The position numbers were made by a program, and so were the translations under genes. The notes beneath the pieces were generated by a model. It saw only the letters and a list, made by a program, of their open reading frames with translations. It was not told the origin of the DNA and did not search any database. This document shows, piece by piece, positions 54,886 through 64,000 of a DNA stretch of 64,000 nt. Source of the DNA: Tetragonia tetragonoides (lineage: Eukaryota > Streptophyta > Magnoliopsida > Caryophyllales > Aizoaceae); the NCBI GenBank assembly GCA_038025085.1, contig CM076148.1:34392501-34456500 (forward strand), given 5' to 3'. Position 1 is the first letter of the stretch; each line of letters begins with the position of its first letter.

Positions 54886-57382
54886 TCACACATCATCAGA
54901 AATCTGATCTTGTGAATAACAGGGAGGATTATAACCAGCATCCTCCATATCAGCCAGCAAAGTGGCCAGCATCTCATAAATATGCTCACATCTTTGGTGT
55001 GTCGAATCTTTGGACATAAAATAATTTACACAACCAGAAGTTTCAATCCAACTGCAGCCAACCTCCTTTTTCTGTCCTCTCTCCTGCATCTCTTTCCTAA
55101 CTCTATCAGCAACTTCCCAATTTCCTTCATCTGAATAAATATTTGACAGTAGCACATAATACCCACTCCTGTTATTCTTAGACTCCATATCAAGCAACTT
55201 TTTGGCAATGTTCTTCGCCAAATCATATTGACGATGAGTTTTGCAGGCTGCAAGAAGTGATCCCCAAGCCTGGATTGCATTTCCCTCCACACCTAATTTT
55301 TCAGCCAACTCAAAAGCCTCCCTTAACCTTCCATCTCTTCCTAACATGTCTACGACACAAGCATAATGTTCAACTGATGGCTTGATCCCATATTTCTCCT
55401 CCATTGACTCAAAAATGTGAAGACCTTCATTGACTAATCCAGCATAGCTACACGCAGATAATACTGCAATGAAAGTGATGGCATCAGGTTTTGGACCTGA
55501 GCTCTGCATTTCATTGAATAAGGAAAGAGCCATATCCCCCATTCCATGTTGACCAAAACCCAAAATCATGCTAGTGTATGTGACTGTACTTTTTGCGGGG
55601 GTTTCAGCAAACACGTGCTCAGCAGAAGCAATGGCCCCCAACTTTGAATACATGTCTACTAAAGCACTGCCAACAAAAACATTACAGACAAGGGAGTGAC
55701 GGATAGCAAAGCCATGGAGCTGTTTACCCAGAGCAATGCTACCCATTTGACTACAGGCCGGGAGAATTGATGCTATGGTAACAGCATTTGGAAACACGTT
55801 CCTCTCCAGCATTTGGCGAAATACAATAAAAGATTCTTCGGTCAGCCCGTTCTGTGTATTACCAGAAATCATGGCATTCCAAGTTGCTTGATCTCTAGTC
55901 AGGTCACTGCTTTCTTCAAACACAATTTGTGCTTGCTTTGTTAAACTAGATTTAGCATACATGTCTATTAGATAGCTGTCCACTCCTTGAAACTCAATCC
56001 CTTGCCTGATAAGGTACGCATGAGTCTGCTTCCCAATGGCCTCACTTCTGAGATTTGATGCTGCAGACAGTAGTGCAGTGATTGTTACTGCATCAACGAT
56101 AAATCCCTGATTCTGCATTTCATATACAAGCATCAACCCTTCTTCATCCAATCCATTCTGCACAAGAGCATTAATGATAGTATTCCAAGACACAATATCT
56201 CGTTCAACCATTCCATCAAAAACCTTAAAGGCTTCCTGAATACAGTTACACCTGGAATACATAACAATGACAGCATTTAGTACAGTTATAGACAAAGACG
56301 ATGAATTCTTCCGCACATGAGCATGCAGCTGTTGACCAATAGACACTTGCTGCAACTGTGAGACGGTTGTTAGAGCTGAAATATAACTAACATACATCAG
56401 GTGACATATGCTCTGAACTAAGTGCCTCTACAAACAGATTAAGTGCTTCAAAGTAACAGTTGTTCTGCAAATAGCCACCAATCATGCTATTCCAAACCTC
56501 TACATTCTTCTCCAAACAACCATCAAAGATCTTCTGAGCCTGATCCACACAACCCATCTCTGAATACATAACTATCATTGAGCTGACAGCAAACAAGTTA
56601 TCTACGTATCCACTACCAAACTTGTAAAGCATCCCATGCAAAGCATTCCCAAGCTTGTAATCACAGATTCCCGAAACTGCAGGGAACACATTAACAAAGC
56701 TCACAAAGGTCGGCATGATGCTCATTTTCAACATTAGCCTAAAATGCATAACAGCCTCAGAAAATCTCTCAGTTTTCACAAGCCACGAAATCATAGTATT
56801 ATAAGCAACAACATTCCTCTTCTTCATCGTACGAAAGACCCTACGTACCAAATCAACCTCAGTTGAAGACTGCGAATTAACAACCATACCCGCCAAGCAA
56901 GTAGAGTACATATTCAACAAAGAGTTATACACAATCCTACTAGCATTCAAATGAGACCTTATTACATGACAATGCACAGCTTTACCAATCTTAAGCATTC
57001 GGGTATCAGCACAAGCCTTAAGTACAGAAGAGTAAGTGTAGGAATCACATTTTGTTGAAGGTGTGGACCGCATTCGAGAGTAAAACATGAAGGCATCAAA
57101 TGGCAAATTATTACAAATAAACCCAATAATAATAGTGTTCCATAGAACAGTAGTTGGGCGATGCATTGTGTCGAACATCTGGCGTGCAATATGGGGTTGC
57201 CCATTTTGGCAAAGTTGGCTTAAACGGGTTCTGATTGTTGGGGTTTTGCGAGCTGTTGGTGGTTCATCAAGGGTATATAGAGATGGGTCATGGAGAGTTA
57301 TATGTGAAGAGGGTTGACGGTGAAGAGAGAGATTGTGGGGTGATGAGTTTGGTATGGGAAGTGGTAGTGTTGAAGAAGACAT
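54886..57382 (-). CDS. AEF1: AEF1-like PPR RNA-editing factor, broken by a frameshift
   Basis: Two ORFs in different frames form one intronless gene: 57382-56387 and 56397-54886. Together they give about 830 residues, near the 820 of Arabidopsis At3g22150 (AEF1/MPR25). A Ser/Pro-rich transit-peptide-like N-terminus is followed by PLS-type PPR repeats (TTVLWNTIIIGFICNNLP, RNVVAYNTMISWLVKTERF, DIVSWNTIINALVQNGLDEE, VTYTSMILGFGQHGMG) and an E-type C-terminus (EVGCSWIETSGCVNYFMSKD) with no DYW domain. AEF1 is needed for editing of plastid atpF and mitochondrial nad5. The break lies near 56395: one frame ends SPDVC-stop and the other resumes YVSYISALTTV, consistent with a 2-base loss or 1-base gain. 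A real mutation or an assembly error are both possible. Confidence 0.85.
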
Positions 57383-58557
57383 AGAAGAGTTTGTTGGATG
57401 AGGTTTGTTTTAAAGTTTCCTTTTTTTGTTGTTTTTTCTACTGTAAGTCCAAAAGCTCCATGCTTTGCAATGGTGGGTGGTGTGGTGATCGTCGTTTGGT
57501 CTCATTACAGATGAGACTTAGCTGGTAGGATTCGCTCCATTTCGTTGCTTATTGACCTTTCTTTGGTTGTGGATTGGATGGTTGATATGTAAATAATTTG
57601 TAGGGTATATTTTTTGATGGGGTTTTTTTTTTTCGAGGGAAATGATGGTTATTTGGTTATCTTTTTTCATATTTTTGAGGGAAATGATGGTTATTGGTTA
57701 TTAGTTAACTCTATTTTTTTTCCAGAAAAAGGGAAAAGAAAAGAGAAAAGTTTATATTCTATTCGTCACTTTTATTCCACAATTTGTTTTGCAAATTTTA
57801 TTCCATTCCATTCTACAATTAAATTTCTTTTGTTTCGTAGATTTAATTTTGTCAAATTTCGCAAGTTTTGATTCAATTCGATCCATTTTATTTCACAAGT
57901 TTCGTTCTATTTTGAACAATATTGTTGAAAAGAATATGAATTTACACAATAATCTTGTTTTGTAGAGGAATCTTGATAAGTTTTAAATCTATATATGACA
58001 GATGTAACTTGGATAATTTGTATGAATAAATTCTTTTAAATGCCCTTGCATATCTTTCTACTTCCCCTTTCATTTCTTTCTTTTTCCATTTTTGTAGCTT
58101 TTTTTTTTTTTGATATAGTATGTGTGTAAATTTTGCCCGACTAATATCACACCACGCGTCCTGAAATTAGCCAAAAAACCATAGCGATTTTCACATAAAG
58201 TGACTTGTATAATGAGCAACTAATCACCTTTTTTTTTCTCTTATCACACGGGTGCTACAATGCATGACAACTTTTTAATAAATGTTTAGTTCTTTTGTCT
58301 CAAATCATTTGTCCACTTAGTTAGTAATGGCAACAAAATACGAAGTCCAATTCGACTTTTTAGTTTTTTAACATTGAAAAGAAATGAACAATAGTTATTT
58401 TCTTTTCATATACAATAATTTGTCTAACATTGTGTACGCACTGTAATCAAATTAATACGTGATAAACATCCACAAGTGTATTGGACAAATCAGGGAAAAT
58501 GACGTAATAGAGATGATGTCAATCTGTGGTTCAAAGCAAAAAACAAAGGTTTAAGAA
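57383..58557. other. Upstream region of the PPR gene and intergenic DNA
   Basis: The first 150-200 bases are the likely promoter and leader of the PPR gene. A GAGGGAAATGATGGTTAT motif occurs twice (about 57637 and 57677). The rest is AT-rich with no supported gene. Confidence 0.35.
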
Positions 58558-58573
58558 AAAGTTGATATGGCTT

Positions 58574-58773
58574 CTTTGTTTGAGACCGTCCGGTTGAATC
58601 CGGACCGAGCCGGGTAGGACCACAAGGGCGGCAAAGCACTCCTAACAAGTATTTAACACTGCTGCATTCACAGGGTCTCGAACCCGAGATCTCTGCTTAA
58701 GCTAGAAGAGTCCCTCACCAACTCATCTAAGTCCTTGTTGATTAAGACGAGCAAAAAAAAGTCCTTGTTGATT
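58574..58773 (-). mobile_element. Probable tRNA-derived SINE insertion
   Basis: The 16-bp repeat AAAGTTGATATGGCTT flanks it at about 58558-58573 and 58774-58789. On the minus strand a box A-like TAGATGAGTTGGTGAGG and a box B GGGTTCGAGACC lie at the start. A clear A tail is missing, so the family is tentative. A 15-bp micro-insertion lies near its right end. Confidence 0.55.
58746..58760 (+). mobile_element. 15-bp micro-insertion resembling a SINE tail
   Basis: GACGAGCAAAAAAAA is flanked by perfect 15-bp repeats GTCCTTGTTGATTAA at 58731-58745 and 58761-58775. The inserted bases resemble the last bases of the SINE at 14773-15055 (GACTAGC plus A run), so this may be an extremely 5'-truncated retrotransposition. 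Confidence 0.5.
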
Positions 58774-59121
58774 AAAGTTGATATGGCTTTGAGCAAGGGC
58801 CTCCATACTCCAGGATATCTCAGCCCACTTATAGCAGCCAGCACCATGCTACGTGCAAATCAAATATAATGAAGCACTCAAATTATTTTAACTTAATACA
58901 AGCATCAACTAGATTACAATTGAACAAAAAACGCAACAGGCAATTATCCGCGTTTGAACACAATATAAGTGTATAACTTAACAACGATACAGCTGCAGCT
59001 GATTAAATTTTAAGAGGAACTTGTAGGAACTCGAATCTACTTTTCAAAGAATACTATCAGAAACAGCTCAGAGTTCGAACTTGTAGGCAAAATTGCTCAC
59101 CTGGTGCAACTATTCTTTAAA

Positions 59122-62100
59122 TTAGCGAACCCCACGGTGGAGACTGACCATACGGGCCGAAGAATCGGTATGGCGTCCCCTCGTTGCCCTTCCATAAGCG
59201 TCCGTCCTTGTGTGACCTCGGTCCCTTGAATGTCCTCCAGTAGAGAAATGCCCGGCAGTCAAGGGCTTTCCACCACCACCGTAGGCTGAACGACCACCTT
59301 GTCGTCCTTGAGAATAGTTGTCTTGCCACCTATTGCCCCCAGCAGCAGCAACAGAAGCATAGTCAGGCCCATCCCTCCTCCTGAGTGGCAAACCATCCAA
59401 TGAACCGCCACCTAACTTGGCCTCCAGCGCTCTCTCGTTACTTTCTGCAAGGACAGACAGCTTCTCCGTCAAATGGAATGCCAGAGCCTGCAACCTAGTG
59501 TGCTCAACCTGATGGAAAACGATGCACTGCGTAGGCTGGTCCCAGCTAGCATGCAGCTCCTCGTTCACCATCATCTTGCTAACAATGCTGTGGGTCTGGA
59601 TCTCTGAGAGGTCAAACATCTTAGACAGTTGCTCTAGGCTCAGAGAGCTGTAGGATGAGGCGTAAGTAAATAGGTATGTTCTCAGGGCCTCTTCTTTAAT
59701 CTTGGACTTCAGCATCTCGAATACATTCTCCCGATTTTTGAGAAGCTTCCACACGTCGAGGGATGTGATGACACCAAAGGCCTTCTGGAAGTCTCCCTGA
59801 GTGAGGGCTCTAGAAGAAGCCATGGCATAGTCCCGCACATTCTCTGGAGGGCCTGTCAATGTTTGTCTCTCACTAGCTTCTAGCAGTCTCCGGAAAGTCT
59901 TGCTTATGACCCTGCGCTTGGCATCTAAAATGTTGGCAGCCATATTAGGGACCTCTAGCAGCATGGCACAAGTCAAATGAACTGCCTCAAGGAGTTCAAG
60001 ATTAATATGCATGTGGTATGGCATCTGCCTCCTCCTCTCTAATCTCTCCTGTGATATGTGAAAAACCAGCAGAGTAAGTTCAAGGAAATGAATGAAACAA
60101 GAGAGCAATAGACAAATAAAAGACAGTCAACAGTTGTAGGGAACGCGGGACGGTGCCAATGCCAAGTTCCAGGACCCGGTGACATGGTCCCGGAACGCGG
60201 GACAATTCCGTCCCGATTCACTGATCTCACAATCCCGGAGGTCAGCAGGACAAGACAGAGAAAGAGGCCAAAACATAGGACTGTCTACCAAATCAACTCA
60301 TTGCCTTTAATTAAAACATCTTGGCTTATGATCAAAAAAAAACAAAACATCTTGGCTTAGATGAAAAAACAAGGGAACTTTTTATCTTTTTTTTATAAGC
60401 ACATATAATGTTGATTAGCGTAGCGTATCATGTTGGCTAGCATATCACATCCCCCTCGTTCCTGATTCATAAAAACTGCGAATTTTGTTACAATTCCCGT
60501 CCCACGACCCCAAGTGCCGATGAATCCGTGTTCTATGTAACTACAGTTAAATGATCAATACTCAATCCCTCTGAAACTAGTAGTCAGTACTCATATCACT
60601 GTTTGAAGTAACACTGTCAGGCTGACTAATATTTACATAAGCACAGAGAGTAGAGTAGTCAATGATAGTCGTAGAACCTATTACATGCACAACCGTTACA
60701 GCATGAAAGCCTTTTGGAATATTACAGGTTATATCAATTACAAATTTACCAGGGAATGCACACTGTGAAGGCAAACAGTGAAACACACGAACCAATCTGC
60801 CATTTTCATATTCTTTTGGGTCAAAAATTAATATCCAATTCCTTTCAGAAATAACCATAATTCAAACATTTAGTTGCTAAAATTTATAGAGGTAGATGAT
60901 TATATGTTCTTTTTTTCTAAGTGCTGCACATAGCAATATCAAGGACAGATAGTCACAGTAAACATAGAACTGCATTATTGAGGGCCAGATGTATCACTCA
61001 AAGATTTTTTCAGGGCAAATTTAATAAAGCACAGACATGCTAAGAGCTAGGTTAACTCAGCAATAATTCCCACTTTCTTGAGGTACTTATACATAAAGCA
61101 CACTCCGAAATATATTCTTCATAGTACAAGGGTTTCAACAAAGTTTCGAAAATGCCCCAAGAGCTCTCAGTTAATTACTAACGATGTTCAATACAAGATA
61201 TCTATTGACATTAGCAAGACTAAATGCACCCGAAAGTACATTGTGTTTGGATTCAAGCTTTTATGGGGCCTATTCTGAGTATTCCCACCCAGACGACTAA
61301 ATTAGTCACATAAAATCTAAAAAGGCAACTATACAGCACTTGAGCTTTTTGTTGAATGTGGAAGAACCCCATTTAAGAAGTCCTTGAAAGATGAACACAA
61401 GCACAAGAAATTAAAATACAATGGGAATCTGCACTGACCCTCCCACACATGCCTAAGCAGGATATACTTCCTCTTATTTCCCAAAGAGCCGAGCTGTTCT
61501 CATCTCTACAACATAAGAGGATTGATCCGATTAAAATATGATATTTGACTGCTGTCACCTTTTGCCCCCATCTTCAGAATGATCACTCAAGAGTATTGTC
61601 AATTATTTCCAGCTATATAATAAAACACCTACCAAACTGAACAGTCTATGCTCCAAAGAAGTACACAGAAAACTAACAGCCTAACTACCTCCAGGAATGC
61701 CTCACTTCCCTTTCACAGAAAGCCGAAACACATATTCTCTTCCTTGGAGCTGCTTGATCAAAGACTTTGCTTTTCTACGACATTTGACCACTAAACAAAT
61801 TCTAGTCATAACTCAATTTGCAAAATAAGCCTCCAGGTCAGAGAGGATATTCTCCAAACTCAAATCTCTTGTGGTTAAAGCTTAAGATTTATTCTTTACA
61901 ATATAGGAAATTTGGACTTTGCCAGACTAATCCGGTGGGCCGGAAGTGAGCTACCCATTGCCCATTGCGGTTCAAAAAACAGCATCAAACCTCACAGACA
62001 GATATTCCTAATCCAAGCCAAGCATGCAGGATAATGCACAGTCCCATTTTTTTAAGTTCTCAAGTTCTTAAAATTGTACCAACAGAGATTAGAAGTTCTA

Positions 62101-63972
62101 AATTAAATAAGAGATGGTTAGCAGAGACTAAGAAGACCAAGTAGAACTTACCTGTTCAGGAGTTTTCTCATGGTAGCGGCTCTGTGAGACACCTTGCGCA
62201 AGTAGCTCTCTCACCCTTCCAGCTGAATATAGTTCAGAAAGACAACTGTGTCCATCAATAATTAGTCCAGCCCTAAAAGCACACAGACCGAGCTGAGCCA
62301 TAGCCCTATTGAACAATATCTGGGTTGAGATATCCATATGTTGAACAGTATCTTGCAGGTGACTCATCAACAGCAAGTCGCGAGCAGTTGAGAACTCATC
62401 CGAAAGAGCATGATGATATATATCACATAACATGGCACGTGCCTTTGTTCGCTCGTCTCCATATTGGTAAATGAGAGAAACTAAGCTATCCATCAAAGCC
62501 CTGCTGCGTTCGGGAAAAGTAGGTTTTCGAGGCACAAGCTCGGGGGTCACAACAAAAGATGGATGACCCCTACCTTCATCAGCCACTCTGGACTCGTCAC
62601 CAGCAACTTCGGCATTTCCCTCTTCTGAGAGTTCAGCCAGCTTCCTCATTGCCTCATAAACTTCTTGAGGCTTGTAGTACACAAGCTCAACACGTTTCTG
62701 GGCTACCTTTGCAGCTGCTTTCATATTTCCACTTCTCTCCAAGTAATCTTGGACATTTTGTGCCAGAACCAAAAACACAGGCTCATCCTGAAGCCTTTCA
62801 ACATATTCACGGGTATGTGGATCGATACACTGCAAGCTCTTGAAAAACTCAACATCTATCCTCTCGAGAAAGGCTACCAAGTTTCCCCATACTCGAATAG
62901 TATCTTTATAGTCCGAATCCTTTTGGGTCTCGTTTTCCTCAGGCTCCACTGTATCATCAACCAGAATATTAGGATACTGAGTCAGAATATCGAGTATGAC
63001 AAGCATATTCTGCACGCATTTCTTCCAGACATTAATCGGCATGTGTCCACTGAGACTTGGATTGATGTCAAATTGGGCAGAAACAACGCTAAAGAGGATC
63101 TCCAACTTCTGAGCAGGTGTCTTTGCAACTCTAGTCAGGAAGGTGAGTTGCTCAACAAGCTCAATTTTTCCAGTTCCCTTCCTACCACGAGCAGCAACAA
63201 CTTCTTTGAGTTTCTTGTTCACTAGGTCCCATGAGATTTGACTTGGGTTCTTGAATTGCTGCTCAAAGCGCTGCCTATCCTTCTGCCCTGGCTGTGTCCA
63301 ATCACCCCCAGCCTGGCTGTCATCATCAAGCACGCTATCATCATCAGTATCTTTGTCTGAATCCCGTTTCAAACCATCTCCTGGATAGTCCTCAACCTCT
63401 GAATCTGAACCTGAATCATCGTCATCTTCAGACTCCTCATCTTCATCCCCTTCAACCTCAACCTCAGGATTTTCTCTGTACTTGTTAATTTGTTCTTCAT
63501 ATTGCTTGTTGTTCTTCTTCAAATTCTGTTTCATCTTATTCAATGCCTTGGCATTGCTGCTACTCATCTTTTTCTTGGCTTCTTTATTCGATAAAGTCTC
63601 ATTCAAAAAATCTTCCAACATCACAAGAGCTTTGATATAGACGGTAGGGACCTTACCCATCTCAGCAACACGCATAACTTTCTCCAACTGCTTATTTATC
63701 TTATCATAGTTCTCTTGTAGGCTTACCCAGTCATTGATTTTCATGCCATTCTTCATCTGCTCAACTGTAGCAGTCATCTCCTGGAAACGCTTATCCTTGG
63801 CAGACACCACAACTCGCCTTTGGTCATCCGAGTCATCACTATCACTATCATCGCCTTTTAAATATTTGCTGCCAGCCGCAGCAGCAGAGGCAGCAGGAGG
63901 AGCATCATTTTCCTCCTCCTCCTCATCGTAATCACTCTCCTGCTCCTCTTCACTGTCACTACCACCACCACC
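59122..63972 (-). CDS. TIF3C1: Eukaryotic translation initiation factor 3 subunit C, 5' exon outside window
   Basis: Exon 63972-62152 (607 codons) is joined to exon 60048-59122 (308 codons) by a GTAAGT donor and a TATCACAG acceptor in phase 0. An acceptor GTTTTAG before 63972 implies a first exon beyond the right edge. The protein follows eIF3c from start to end: acidic Asp/Glu stretches, [108 protein letters not shown], the PCI-domain text [33 protein letters not shown] and a Gly/Arg-rich tail. eIF3c is a core scaffold of eIF3 in the cytosol and contacts the 40S subunit and other factors. Length near 920 residues is normal. Confidence 0.95.
60049..62151 (-). other. Large intron of the eIF3c gene
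   Basis: This 2.1-kb intron separates the two in-window coding exons. At about 60135-60240 a GGGAACGCGGGACGG-type GC-rich block and at 60495-60535 a GTCCCACGACCCCAAG block look like parts of an old repeat with weakly inverted ends. ORF 60577-60858 (-) has no recognisable domain and is not called. Confidence 0.6.
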
Positions 63973-64000
63973 CTAAAACAACAACCAACAAAGCAAATTC

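Noticed and set aside
54886..57382. Two separate PPR genes
   Set aside because: The two frames overlap by a few bases and together match one AEF1-like protein in order and length; a single frameshift is simpler.
60577..60858. 93-codon ORF in the eIF3c intron
   Set aside because: It has no recognisable domain and lies within a well-defined intron; chance ORF is likely.

Overview
The window is nuclear DNA from a flowering plant, most likely a eudicot. Plant gene families with GT-AG introns, AT-rich intergenic DNA and dense nested plant transposons support this. I cannot name the species from the sequence.

Five host genes are recognised. (1) A six-exon TKPR2-like tetraketide alpha-pyrone reductase (2667-5028, +), a sporopollenin pathway enzyme. 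(2) An unusual AP2/ERF gene (6469-8490, -) with one canonical AP2 domain, three degenerate AP2 repeats and further half-repeats. (3) A conventional CRF/ERF118-like transcription factor (19313-20329, -) whose 5' leader carries an intron-split upstream ORF of about 94 codons. (4) An AEF1-like PPR RNA-editing factor (54886-57382, -) broken by one frameshift. (5) Most of the eIF3 subunit c gene (59122-63972, -), whose first exon lies beyond the right edge. From memory, TKPR2 and ERF118/CRF10 are adjacent in Arabidopsis (At1g68540/At1g68550), so the left part looks like conserved microsynteny with a derived ERF copy in between.

The rest is mostly mobile DNA. Positions 1-2081 hold a decayed Copia element. 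Positions 8877-18013 hold a foldback MITE, a 2.3-kb non-autonomous LTR element with near-identical LTRs, a hAT element inside a LINE, a SINE, and several small inverted-repeat elements including a Stowaway. Positions 24728-27787 hold a SINE fragment, an orphan cluster of E2F-like sites, a target-site-flanked retroelement and a second member of an array-bearing inverted-repeat family. Positions 28253-38280 are a Russian-doll locus: a 10-kb terminal-inverted-repeat (TIR) element hosts a Tourist MITE, a solo LTR, a Mutator-like element, and a 6.7-kb TIR element that encloses organelle-like DNA with rrn26, rpoB and LINE pieces. Positions 39435-42711 are two hAT elements.

The most striking object is a roughly 6.3-kb Mutator-like element at 43789-50102. 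A gene starts at each end and the two converge. On the left is a plant-mobile-domain (PMD) gene with one in-frame stop. On the right is a MULE transposase that splices in frame to an OTU-type cysteine protease domain. In both genes a tiny first exon is followed by an intron holding six palindromes at exactly 33-bp spacing, centred on CCATGG or a one-base variant. The arms of the palindromes differ between the two introns. This mirrored intronic array is the best candidate here for an undescribed system.
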